Shown: positions 1 to 7,451 of the stretch, in pieces | Position numbering within the stretch: position 1 is the first letter of the stretch | Layout of the letters: the number at the start of each line of letters is the position of its first letter | Notes under the pieces: model-generated | What the model was told of the DNA's origin: nothing | Databases searched by the model: none | The model's input: the letters and a program-made list of their open reading frames with translations, nothing else | Program-made: the position numbers and the translations under genes | NCBI GenBank assembly: GCA_964469165.1 | Contig: CAYXXZ010000011.1 | Location: 1 to 51,576, forward strand | DNA length: 51,576 bases | Direction: 5' to 3' | Source of the DNA: CAYXXZ01 sp964469165 | Lineage (GTDB): Bacteria; Pseudomonadota; Gammaproteobacteria; Pseudomonadales; Porticoccaceae

Positions 1-1
1 C

Positions 2-361
2 GAGCGCGATTTTCAACAATTGATGACATTGATCGAATCCATAGATACACCGGCTTCGGCAGCGCTCGATGAAGAGCTGTCGCGCGCCGATGTGGTGCCC
101 ACCCGCAAGCTGCCCGCGGACATTGTCGCGATGGGCTCGAAAGTCAGCTTTCGCGACCGCGACAGCGGCGAAGAAACCACGGTCACACTGGTCTATCCCC
201 GCGAAGCCAACGTCGATCGCATGTGTATTTCCGTACTCAGCCCGGTGGGTAGCGCACTGATCGGCCTGCGCACCGGCGGCACCATCGACTGGCCCCTGCC
301 GGGCGGCAAGTTCCGCCGCCTCGAAGTCACGGCTGTGGAGCAGGCGGAGGACCCCTCTTGA
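2..361 (+). CDS. rnk: Rnk, nucleoside diphosphate kinase regulator (5' end missing)
   Basis: The frame is open from base 2, so the true start lies upstream of the window. The visible ~119 residues match the C-terminal part of Rnk, a GreA/GreB-fold protein that binds RNA polymerase. Family features seen are the strand VSFRDRDSGEETTVTLVYP, then VLSPVGSALIGLRTGG and IDWPLPGG. Rnk is about 136 residues in E. coli, so only the first few residues are missing. In enterobacteria it affects nucleotide pools and polysaccharide production and, unlike GreA, lacks a long coiled coil. The stop TGA shares bases with the TTG start of the next ORF, so the two are probably translated together. The family call is firm; the regulatory role here is inferred. 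Confidence 0.88.
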   Translation, partial: ERDFQQLMTLIESIDTPASAALDEELSRADVVPTRKLPADIVAMGSKVSFRDRDSGEETTVTLVYPREANVDRMCISVLSPVGSALIGLRTGGTIDWPLPGGKFRRLEVTAVEQAEDPS

Positions 362-582
362 CGGATACCGAGTTCTGGAATCAGTTACTCGTGCGGCGCG
401 AGTTCATTGCCGCCATCGATCCCGCCTCGCCCCAGGCTCACTCGCAGCTCGAGGCGCAGCTGGCCACGCTTGCCGAACAGTACGACCGGGTTTTCGACCC
501 GGCTGACAATTTCGAGGCGTATGTGGCCATATCCCTGTGCAAGACCCTGGCAGCCAAGGTGGCGGCCCTCACACCCCGCTGA
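358..582 (+). CDS. small hypothetical protein coupled to rnk
   Basis: This 74-residue ORF starts with TTG overlapping the rnk stop (TTGA). It is mostly helical in composition, acidic and alanine-rich, with no signal peptide or membrane segment. I do not recognise the family. The overlap with rnk and typical high-GC codon use argue that it is translated. A gene break is less likely, because its sequence does not look like a continuation of Rnk. Function unknown. Confidence 0.5.
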   Translation: MTDTEFWNQLLVRREFIAAIDPASPQAHSQLEAQLATLAEQYDRVFDPADNFEAYVAISLCKTLAAKVAALTPR

Positions 583-623
583 GCGGCCTGCGTTCAGTAT
601 GCCCCTTCTCCAGGGCGTCGGTT

Positions 624-651
624 GCAGGAGCAATTCATGAATTGCCCCTGC
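624..651. repeat. CATG-centred palindromic repeat, copy A1 (diverged)
   Basis: A near-palindrome with arms GGAGCAATT and AATTGCCCC around a central CATG. One arm has a mismatch compared with the other copies at 19556, 19628 (split), 36071 and 47037. It lies in the 145-base gap between the small ORF after rnk and the metY stop, two genes that converge here, so its hairpin could also act in termination. No T-run follows. Confidence 0.8.
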
Positions 652-727
652 GGAAACAAGATCCTGCCTCCCACGGCGATCAAGGCTGCGCCGTTGACGG
701 CCTTGCGTTCAGTACGCCCCGCTCCGT

Positions 728-2005
728 TCAGCCGCGTGAGGCGTCGAGCGCCTGTGCGATGTCGGCGATGATGTCATCGATATGTTCGATGCCGATGGAC
801 AGGCGCACCAGTTTGCGGCTGACACCCGCACGCGCCAGTTCCTCGTCGTTGAGCTGGCGGTGCGTGGTGGAGGCCGGGTGGCAGGCCAGTGACTTGGCGT
901 CGCCGATGTTCACCAGGCGCAGAATCAATTGCAGTGCATCGATGAAACGCGCACCTGCCTCCTCGCCGCCCTTGATGCCGAAGCTGAGAATACCGGCGGC
1001 GCGCCCACCCAGCAGCTTCTGGCAGAGGGCGTGGTCCGGGCTCGACGGCAGGCCGGCGTAGTTGACCCATTCCACCTGCGGATGGCGCTCCAGATACTCG
1101 GCCACCGCGAGCGTGTTCTCGCAGTGGCGCTCCATGCGCAGCCCCAGGGTTTCCAGGCCCTGCATGATCAGGAACGCGCTCATCGGCGACAGCGCCGCGT
1201 CGGTATTGCGCAGCGGCACCACGCGGCAGCGACCGATGTAGGCGGCGGCCCCCAGCGCTTCGGTATACACCACGCCGTGGTAGGACGGATCGGGCTCATT
1301 GAGCATCGGGAAGCGCTCCGCGTTGGCTTTCCAGTCGAAGCGGCCGGAGTCGACGATGATGCCGCCGATGGTGGTGCCGTGTCCGCCCATGTACTTGGTG
1401 AGCGAGTGGACGGCGATGTCGGCACCGTGGTCGAACACCTTGCACAGGTAGGGCGTGGCCACCGTGTTGTCGACGATGAGCGGCACGCCGTGGCGGTGGG
1501 CGATGTCCGCCAGTGCGGCCACGTCCACGACATTGCCTGCCGGATTGCCGATGGTTTCGCAGAACAGTGCGCGGGTGTTGGCGTCGATGTGCTTTTCCAG
1601 GCCTTCGAGGTCGTTGAAGGATGCCATGCGCACCTCGATGCCCTGGTTGGGAAAGGTGTGCGCGAACAGGTTGTAGGTGCCACCGTAGAGCTGGGTGGTG
1701 CTGACGATGTTGTCGCCGACGCGGCACAGGCACTGAATGGCGTAGGTGATGGCCGCCATGCCCGACGCCAGGGCGAGGGCGCCGACGCCGCCTTCCAGGG
1801 CCGCCACGCGCGCCTCGAGTACCGCGTTGGTGGGGTTCATGATGCGGCTGTAGATATTGCCGGGCACCGCCAGGTTGAACAGGTCTGCGCCGTGCTGGGT
1901 GTTGTTGAAGGTGTACGAGGTGGTTTGGTAAATGGGGGCCGTGGCCGCGTTGGTGGCGGGGTCGCCGTCGTAGCCCGCGTGCAATGCCAGAGTTTCCAGT
2001 TTCAT
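728..2005 (-). CDS. metY: O-acetylhomoserine sulfhydrylase (PLP-dependent)
   Basis: A 425-residue Cys/Met-metabolism PLP enzyme. The family makes homocysteine from O-acetylhomoserine and sulfide in methionine synthesis. Visible signatures are the N-terminal TLALHAGYDGDPATNAATAP, the phosphate-binding SGMAAI region, the cofactor-facing aspartate in IVDNTVATPYLCK and the Schiff-base lysine in HSLTKYMGGHGTTIGG. The length is normal for MetY and longer than MetB/MetC types (~380-400), which supports the direct-sulfhydrylation class. The ATG overlaps the stop of the upstream ybaN-like gene as ATGA, so translation is probably coupled. Some homologues use O-succinylhomoserine, and sequence alone does not settle the substrate. 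Confidence 0.92.
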   Translation of the reverse strand: MKLETLALHAGYDGDPATNAATAPIYQTTSYTFNNTQHGADLFNLAVPGNIYSRIMNPTNAVLEARVAALEGGVGALALASGMAAITYAIQCLCRVGDNIVSTTQLYGGTYNLFAHTFPNQGIEVRMASFNDLEGLEKHIDANTRALFCETIGNPAGNVVDVAALADIAHRHGVPLIVDNTVATPYLCKVFDHGADIAVHSLTKYMGGHGTTIGGIIVDSGRFDWKANAERFPMLNEPDPSYHGVVYTEALGAAAYIGRCRVVPLRNTDAALSPMSAFLIMQGLETLGLRMERHCENTLAVAEYLERHPQVEWVNYAGLPSSPDHALCQKLLGGRAAGILSFGIKGGEEAGARFIDALQLILRLVNIGDAKSLACHPASTTHRQLNDEELARAGVSRKLVRLSIGIEHIDDIIADIAQALDASRG

Positions 2006-2430
2006 TTATGTTCCTCTCGGGTGTTGTCGGGAATTTTACGGGTGATGGGGTAGTGTACGGTTTTACGGGTCCACAGGAAGGCCGCGATGGTGCTGAAGAA
2101 CGCCCCGGCGACGATGAGCGCCCAGCTGGGCACGCCCGTCGCCGCCATGGTGGCCCAGCTCAAGGCCAGCAGCCCCGTCGCCATGCATTTGGTGCGCACC
2201 GACAGCGCGCGGTGGCGATACCAGGCCTGCAGGGGCGGACCGAGCAGGCGGTGGCGATAGAGCCAGAACTGAAAGCGCGGCGAACCGCGCGCGGCGGCCC
2301 AGAACGCGAGAATCAGAAACGGCGTGGTGGGCAGCAGCGGTAACACGGCGCCGAGAATGCCGAGCCCTGTGGCGATGAAGGCGATGGCCACATAGATTCT
2401 GCGGATGAAACGGCTGCGGCTGTTGCTCAC
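2002..2430 (-). CDS. ybaN: YbaN-family (DUF454) inner membrane protein
   Basis: A 142-residue protein if translation begins at GTG 2430 (VSNSRSRFIRRIY). The open frame continues to 2559, but that extension is proline- and arginine-rich and unlike the family, so the shorter start is preferred. The family core is clear: two N-terminal hydrophobic stretches around GLGILGAVLPLLPTTPFLIL, the motif FWAAARGSPRFQFWLY and a C-terminal membrane pair. DUF454 proteins are small inner-membrane proteins of unknown biochemical role. The stop overlaps the metY start, so the two form a minus-strand operon, though no functional link to methionine synthesis is established. Confidence 0.8.
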   Translation of the reverse strand: MSNSRSRFIRRIYVAIAFIATGLGILGAVLPLLPTTPFLILAFWAAARGSPRFQFWLYRHRLLGPPLQAWYRHRALSVRTKCMATGLLALSWATMAATGVPSWALIVAGAFFSTIAAFLWTRKTVHYPITRKIPDNTREEHK

Positions 2431-2560
2431 TGGATGTCGCTTGTTGTGTTGACCGGGAGCTGGGATGGAATCCCGTCTGGCCGGGTCTGTCAACAGGCCG
2501 TGCGCCGGAATGCCCCGTGCCGCGACCACCGACAGGGGACAAGGCGCTGCCTTGTCCATG

Positions 2561-4060
2561 CTATGAGCCGCGCAACAACGTCTGCGCCGCAGCGGCCTGC
2601 CGTGCCCGCAGTTGCGGCTTGCGCCGGATCAGCATGGCGATACCCAACCCGGCGCTGGTCAAAAGCGCGAGGATCGTCGCCACCATCAGCACGTCGCGTA
2701 TCTCGCGTCCGGTGAAGGGGGTAAGAAAATTCCACTTGTGGAGTTGGCTGAAGCTCAGGCCCTCCCAGTGATCGGCGTTCGTGATCCTGTCCACCAGCGC
2801 GCCGTTGGCCGGATCGATATAGGCGCTGCCGCTGTGTTGCGGCGACGTGTAGTTCACGCGCCACACCGGCAGGCGCTTGTTGCGGAAGTCGTAGTCGGAA
2901 TCGAAGCGGGTCACCAGGGCCGTGCCGGTAATGGCCGCAGCGGGGATGCCGAGGTGCCGCTGCGCGGCGGCGCGCGCCAGCTGCTCGTCATCGAATGGGG
3001 AGAGCGCACCCGTCGCCGCATTGACGAGGCGCGCGGGTACCTCGGTGGGGGTGCCGTCGAAGCGACCGTGGTGTCCGACGTGCTGTCCCGGCTTGCCGGC
3101 CGGCTGTGCGAGACGGTAGAGCTGCTCACCCGCCGGTCCGACCAGCAGGGTGATACTGTTGAGAGGGGCGGCGCCGGGTTCGAGGAGGGCGCCACCGCTC
3201 AGCCCGGCAAGAGGAATGTCGGCACCGTAAACCAGGGTTTGCGGCTCCGCGTCGCCCGCGTTGTGGAGCAGATGGTAGAGCCCGCTCGTCGAGAAGGTCA
3301 GCAGAGGCAGCCACAGCAGCCAGGCGGTGCGCCGGTGCCAGCGCCGCCCGGCGCTGCGAATGGTGCGCCCGGGCAGCACGAATACCATGATCAGGCCGGT
3401 GACGGCCATCGCGGCCAGGGTGCCGCACAGAACCACCAGCACGGTCACCCGCAACGGCTCCGCGCCGTCCAGCCAGCTCCAGGTATGCAGTGCCTGAAAC
3501 AGATTTTGTTGCAGCGTCCGGGTGCCGTTGGTGATGCTCGCCAGGGCGTTGAGTTCGGTGTGCACGTAGGTGGTGGGGGTGTCGTTCCCGGCAAAGGAGA
3601 CCTGCCACACCGGCAGCAGCCGGTTCACGGACGGGTAGGCGGTGTCGAACGCCGTGAGCAACTCGATGGAGCGGATCGGCGCATCGGCAAGGCCGGTATA
3701 GTAGCGCGCCAGCCATTCGGCCTGACGCGCATCGAAATCGGGGTGTTCGGCGCCGCTTTCCAGATCGAAATAGCGGCGCACCGCGCCGTTGTCGCTGCTC
3801 ACCTGCAACAGGTTGCCCGCGGCGGTGGGCAACACCTTGACCAACTGCGCGCGCTCGATGCCGTGGCTGGCGAGAACCTGCGGGATCGCCTCGACCGCTG
3901 TGGAAGAAAAATTGCCCTGGGGAGGGAAGAACGCCGCCTGTGGCGGCCCGAACCAGGTCATCAGCGGATGGCTGATACCGGAGATGCCGAACACGAGCAG
4001 GGCGATGCCGCCGATCCAGGCGAGAATGCGGTGGCAGCGGATGAACGACTGTCGATTCAT
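2561..4060 (-). CDS. PepSY-domain membrane protein (PiuB-like)
   Basis: A 499-residue inner-membrane protein with four clear hydrophobic segments, near residues 12-34, 215-235, 250-270 and 465-485, and two large periplasmic PepSY-like regions. The motifs LPVWQVSF/TTYVHTEL and RLPVWRVNY/SAYIDPANG are typical of PepSY. Histidines in or beside membrane segments (CHRILAWIGG, LFQALHTW, LYHLLHNAG, QLHKWNF) fit proposed heme or electron-transfer ligands in this family. Relatives include PiuB and other iron-regulated membrane proteins thought to reduce ferric siderophores or move electrons across the membrane. Its ATG overlaps the stop of a 55-residue ORF (ATGA), which in turn overlaps an SdhB-like gene, so all three should be co-translated. 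Family certain, substrate unknown. Confidence 0.85.
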   Translation of the reverse strand: MNRQSFIRCHRILAWIGGIALLVFGISGISHPLMTWFGPPQAAFFPPQGNFSSTAVEAIPQVLASHGIERAQLVKVLPTAAGNLLQVSSDNGAVRRYFDLESGAEHPDFDARQAEWLARYYTGLADAPIRSIELLTAFDTAYPSVNRLLPVWQVSFAGNDTPTTYVHTELNALASITNGTRTLQQNLFQALHTWSWLDGAEPLRVTVLVVLCGTLAAMAVTGLIMVFVLPGRTIRSAGRRWHRRTAWLLWLPLLTFSTSGLYHLLHNAGDAEPQTLVYGADIPLAGLSGGALLEPGAAPLNSITLLVGPAGEQLYRLAQPAGKPGQHVGHHGRFDGTPTEVPARLVNAATGALSPFDDEQLARAAAQRHLGIPAAAITGTALVTRFDSDYDFRNKRLPVWRVNYTSPQHSGSAYIDPANGALVDRITNADHWEGLSFSQLHKWNFLTPFTGREIRDVLMVATILALLTSAGLGIAMLIRRKPQLRARQAAAAQTLLRGS

Positions 4061-4224
4061 TGCAGGAAACCCGTGGCAGGTTGAGGGGTGCGCGCCCGTG
4101 CGGCACGGCGGTTCAGCCTGGCGTGCAGGCGATGCAGACGCTGGAGGAGCGCCAGGATGTCGCGATATTCAGCGGTCCACAGGTGGATAAGGCTGTTTGG
4201 CATGGTTGCGTTCCCTGTGTTCAT
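4057..4224 (-). CDS. 55-residue linker ORF between sdhB-like and PepSY genes
   Basis: The ORF starts at ATG 4224, inside the stop of the SdhB-like gene, and ends inside the start of the PepSY gene. Both junctions are ATGA overlaps. The product is basic, with a leucine- and arginine-rich helical centre (LLQRLHRLHARLNRRAAR) and no obvious membrane segment. I do not recognise a family. An internal ATG at 4203 could also serve as start. Perfect coupling on both sides is the main reason to believe it is real. It may be a small accessory protein or simply a translational relay to the PepSY gene. Confidence 0.6.
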   Translation of the reverse strand: MNTGNATMPNSLIHLWTAEYRDILALLQRLHRLHARLNRRAARARTPQPATGFLQ

Positions 4225-4925
4225 GTGCCGGATTTGAGCAGGCGGCGACGGATGTCGCTGATGGCTTTCATGGGGTTGAGGCCCTTGGGGCATACCCAGG
4301 TGCAATTGCCGATGTCGCGGCAGCGGAACACGCTGAAGTGGTCGTCGAGCGCCGTCAGGCGCTGCGCGGTGGCGGTGTCGCGGCTATCTTCGAGAAAGCG
4401 CTGGGCCTGGAGCAGGGCGGCGGGGCCGAGGTATTTGTCCGGATTCCACCACCACGACGGGCACCCGGAGGTGCAGCAGGCGCACAGAATACATTCGTAG
4501 AGGCCATCGAGCTGGGCGCGCTCTTGTGGTGACTGGCGGCGTTCGATGGCAGGCGCCGGGGTATCGTTGATCAGGTAGGGGCTGACCTTGCGGTATTGCT
4601 CGAAGAACTGTTTCTGATCCACCACCAGATCGCGGATGACCGGCATTCCGCTCAGCGGGCGGATCGTCAGCGCCTTCTTGCCCATGGCCGCATCGACCTG
4701 GGTAACGCAGGCGAGGGCATTTTTGCCGTTGATGTTCATGCCATCCGAGCCGCACACGCCTTCGCGGCACGAACGGCGATAACTGAGCGTGCAATCCCGC
4801 TCCCTGAGATGCTCCAGCACGTCCAGCACCATGGCGCCGCGAAAACTGTCCGCCACCTCGAAGGATTGCATGTAGGGCTCGGCGTCGGTTTCGGGGTTGT
4901 AGCGGTAGATTTGTACTTTGAACAT
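4221..4925 (-). CDS. sdhB: SdhB-type iron-sulfur subunit, solitary
   Basis: A 234-residue protein close in length and sequence to SdhB, the electron-transfer subunit of succinate dehydrogenase. All cluster ligands are present: [2Fe-2S] in SCREGVCGSDG and ALAC (C53, C58, D61, C73), [4Fe-4S] in CILCACC (C145, C148, C151) with C212, and [3Fe-4S] from C155, C202 and C208. The quinone-side motif PSWWWNPDKYLGPA is also kept. The start at MFKVQIYRY is chosen because the upstream extension is unlike SdhB. No sdhA, sdhC or sdhD lies nearby. The gene sits after a TonB receptor and before a 55-residue ORF and a PepSY protein. It could be a displaced true SdhB or a paralogue feeding electrons to another partner. 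Confidence 0.88.
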   Translation of the reverse strand: MFKVQIYRYNPETDAEPYMQSFEVADSFRGAMVLDVLEHLRERDCTLSYRRSCREGVCGSDGMNINGKNALACVTQVDAAMGKKALTIRPLSGMPVIRDLVVDQKQFFEQYRKVSPYLINDTPAPAIERRQSPQERAQLDGLYECILCACCTSGCPSWWWNPDKYLGPAALLQAQRFLEDSRDTATAQRLTALDDHFSVFRCRDIGNCTWVCPKGLNPMKAISDIRRRLLKSGT

Positions 4926-4940
4926 GGCGAAGTTCTTCCT

Positions 4941-5064
4941 CGCTGGACGTCTGACGCATAAGAATTGTCTCAACCCTCTGGCTTCAAGCCAAACCCGGAG
5001 TTGCGATGCTGCAACGAGCCGTCCCTAACTCTTGGCGTCCAGCGTCAGACGTCAGACGTCAGAC
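4941..5064. repeat. 7-base-unit inverted repeat element, GTCAGAC type
   Basis: The right side holds three tandem GTCAGAC heptamers (about 5043-5064), preceded by GCGTCCAGC. The left side (4941-4956) carries the inverted form, CGCTGGACGTCTGACGC. It fills the gap between the TonB receptor stop and the SdhB-like start. A hairpin here could attenuate transcription between the two genes. Its build resembles the other heptamer elements at 19521, 22354, 41432, 47687 and 49202, although the base sequence differs. Confidence 0.65.
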
Positions 5065-5072
5065 CCAAATCC

Positions 5073-7202
5073 TCAAAACACCAACCTAATCCCCACCGTA
5101 GCCGTACGCGGCTGCCCCGGCCGGTATTCCAGGTCCGGCACGCCCACCTGGTTGCTGGTGTAGCTGGAGTAGCGCCTGTCGGTGAGATTCTGCAGGCGTC
5201 CGTAGAGTTCCAGTGTGTCGCTCAGCTGGTACTTGCCGCGCAGGTTGAGCAGGCTGTGGCCGCCGTACTCCCGGGTGTTGGTTTCGTCGGTGTAGTAGCG
5301 CCCCAGGTATTCCCATTCCAGTTCCGCGCGCCAGATATCGTCGGCGGCGCTGTAGGCCAGGGTGGCGTTGCCCATGGTTTCCGGCGCCCTGGGGATGTCG
5401 TTGCCGGCAAAATTGCAGGTGGCGTTGCCGCAGATGTAACTGAAATCCTTGTACTCCTGCTGGCTGTGGCTGAAGGCGATGGTCGACGACCAGCCTTGTG
5501 ACCACTGGGCCATCAGTGTCACCTCGACGCCGCGGTGGCGGGTCTCGCCGCTGTTGAGGGTCTTGCGCGTATCGTCGGTGATGACGCTGACGATATCGTC
5601 TTCGATGGTCATGTCGTAAATGGCCAGATCGTAGTCGAGCCAGTGGGAGATCTGGCCGCGCAGGCCGATCTCGCGGCTGATGGCGGTGACCGGTCTGAGG
5701 TCGGTGGTGTCCGCCACCGAGCCGCCGCGAAACAGCTGCCCGGCAGTGGGCGCGCGAAATGCGTGGCGGTAGGTGATATAGGCGTTGTGGTGCTCGTTGA
5801 TGTCCAGCACCAGGCCGAGCTTGGGACTCCACTGGTCGAAGGTCACGCGCTGATCGTCGGGCCGGTAGTGGCGGCTCGGGAAGGCTGTCGGTGCGAAGAT
5901 GCCCACCTCGGGCACGCTGGCGGCGAGATTGTCGTCGTAGTCGATGCTGAAATGGTCGTAGCGCACCCCGGCGGAGAGGCGCAGGCGCTCGATGGGCTGC
6001 CACTCCACCTGGGTGTAGGGGGAGACGGTGAGCTGGTCGGCGTCGTAGTCGTAATTGACGCGCCCGCTGCGCTGGTAATCGACGAAGATGTCGCCTTGCT
6101 TGAAGGCGATGATGCGCCGCTCCTTGTAGCTCGACGGGGTGTAGTCCACATCGACGCCGCTGATCCAGTCGATGTTGACATCGGAAAAGGTGCGGCGGTG
6201 CTTGGCCATCAGCCCCAGGGTGGAGAATTCGGTGGTGTATTCATTGGGGTCGTAGGACAGCATCCAGAACGGCATCAGGTCCATGCGGTTGTCGCGGGCG
6301 AACGCGGTCAGCGTCCACAGCCGCTCGTCGTCCGGCTGCCACGACAGCTCGGTGGACAGGCGCAGGGAGCGGACTTCGCGGAAGGCGACATCGCCGTGGT
6401 AAAGGTTCTTGGAGCGGTTGTGCTTGTAGTCGTGCTCGTTCAAGCCCGACACACCGCTCTGGTCGATGGCCGACCAGGCGAACACCGTCTTGCTCGAAAA
6501 GGTTTCGCTCCAGTCCTGATCCCAGCGCGCGGTGACGGAGGCGCGACTGTAGTCGCCCTCGTCGCGGAAACCGCCGTTGTCGGTGAGGTTGATCTGCACG
6601 CCGGCGCGGCCCTGGGCGTTGATCGGGCCGCTGATCGAGAACAGTCCCCGGTAGCGATCGTCCTCGCTGGTTTCCAGGGTCAGGCCGATCTCCCGCTCCT
6701 GCCCCGGCGCGCGCGTGAGGCTGTTGATCAGGCCGCCGATGGCATCCGAACCGTACAGCGCCGAACCGGGTCCACGCGTCACTTCCACCTGGCCGGCCTG
6801 GGTCATGTCGATTTCGTAGAGGCCGTTGTGGTTGAAGAAGCCGGTGGGGCGGGTGGGAATGCCGTCCTCCAGAAACAGATAGACGCCGCCGGTGGTGAGG
6901 GGCTGGCGGATGGCGGTCATGTGGCCCTCGCCGCCGACGTTGTTGACGTGCACGCCGGCGAGGCGATTGAGGGCTTCCGCCGGGTGGCTGGGCATGATGT
7001 TTTCCATGGCCTCGCGGCCGAGAACGCCGACGGACTCGGGCAGTTCGTTGCGGCTGCGTGCTTCGCGGGTTGAGGTCACGATGATCTCTTCCAGCAGCGA
7101 AGGGGGAAAATGGGTGGCTTCCACTGGGTTGGCCCTGCTAAAAATCGGAGTGAGCGTCGTAGCGCCACAAGCGATATACAGAAGTAAACGACGTGAAAGC
7201 AT
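5073..7202 (-). CDS. TonB-dependent outer membrane receptor
   Basis: A 709-residue precursor with an N-terminal signal peptide (residues 1-24, MLSRRLLLYIACGATTL...), a TonB box (EEIIVTSTR, ~38-46), a plug domain with VEVTRGPGSALYGSDAIGGL (~140-160) and a 22-strand-type barrel ending in phenylalanine (VGIRLVF). Late barrel motifs such as AFRAPTAGQLFRGG and LYGRLQNLTDRRY are typical. The ligand cannot be read from sequence; ferric chelates, heme, copper complexes or cobalamin are possible. The downstream PepSY and SdhB-type genes would fit reductive release of a metal from a chelate, which is inference. No Fur box was seen upstream. An operator-like dyad lies 58-84 bases before the start instead. 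Confidence 0.9.
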   Translation of the reverse strand: MLSRRLLLYIACGATTLTPIFSRANPVEATHFPPSLLEEIIVTSTREARSRNELPESVGVLGREAMENIMPSHPAEALNRLAGVHVNNVGGEGHMTAIRQPLTTGGVYLFLEDGIPTRPTGFFNHNGLYEIDMTQAGQVEVTRGPGSALYGSDAIGGLINSLTRAPGQEREIGLTLETSEDDRYRGLFSISGPINAQGRAGVQINLTDNGGFRDEGDYSRASVTARWDQDWSETFSSKTVFAWSAIDQSGVSGLNEHDYKHNRSKNLYHGDVAFREVRSLRLSTELSWQPDDERLWTLTAFARDNRMDLMPFWMLSYDPNEYTTEFSTLGLMAKHRRTFSDVNIDWISGVDVDYTPSSYKERRIIAFKQGDIFVDYQRSGRVNYDYDADQLTVSPYTQVEWQPIERLRLSAGVRYDHFSIDYDDNLAASVPEVGIFAPTAFPSRHYRPDDQRVTFDQWSPKLGLVLDINEHHNAYITYRHAFRAPTAGQLFRGGSVADTTDLRPVTAISREIGLRGQISHWLDYDLAIYDMTIEDDIVSVITDDTRKTLNSGETRHRGVEVTLMAQWSQGWSSTIAFSHSQQEYKDFSYICGNATCNFAGNDIPRAPETMGNATLAYSAADDIWRAELEWEYLGRYYTDETNTREYGGHSLLNLRGKYQLSDTLELYGRLQNLTDRRYSSYTSNQVGVPDLEYRPGQPRTATVGIRLVF

Positions 7203-7259
7203 TTTGAGTTCTCGACAATTAAACAGGAAATGGCAAGTCTATCGCTGTCAGACAGGAGT

Positions 7260-7286
7260 GCCCATGAGACAAAATGTCGCATGGGC
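7260..7286. promoter_or_regulatory. operator-like dyad upstream of the TonB receptor gene
   Basis: Arms of 12 bases, GCCCATGAGACA and TGTCGCATGGGC, flank three adenines with one mismatch. The compact symmetry suits a dimeric repressor site and the position suits control of the TonB receptor operon. A hairpin in the 5' leader is the alternative. I cannot assign a regulator. Confidence 0.55.
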
Positions 7287-7355
7287 TGGCCAGAAACCAC
7301 GCCACACCCAACGGGTACCCACTCCATTGCGATCCGGATGGAATGGTTTGATTTT

Positions 7356-7405
7356 TCAGGGTTGATGCCACCCTTCACGTGAATGATCGGTGGCATTAAC
7401 CCTGA
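7356..7405. repeat. 17-bp inverted repeat with inner palindrome, downstream of the multicopper oxidase gene
   Basis: Arms TCAGGGTTGATGCCACC and GGTGGCATTAACCCTGA pair with one G-T wobble. The loop itself holds the palindrome TTCACGTGAA. The element lies just after the stop of the last gene of the nirK cluster, but on that strand it is followed by adenines rather than uridines, so it is not a standard intrinsic terminator. It may stabilise the mRNA end. Confidence 0.6.
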
Positions 7406-7451
7406 CGTTGGCGAATTTTCCTGTACTGAAAGCTCAGCGCCTGGGGCGGTG

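Noticed and set aside
2431..2559. Longer YbaN-like protein from 2559
   Set aside because: The extension is low in hydrophobic residues and not found in the family; GTG 2430 fits the usual length better, though its ribosome site is weak.
7356..7405. Hairpin as an intrinsic terminator of the nirK operon
   Set aside because: On the transcribed strand the stem is followed by adenines, not a U-run, so it is listed only as an inverted repeat.
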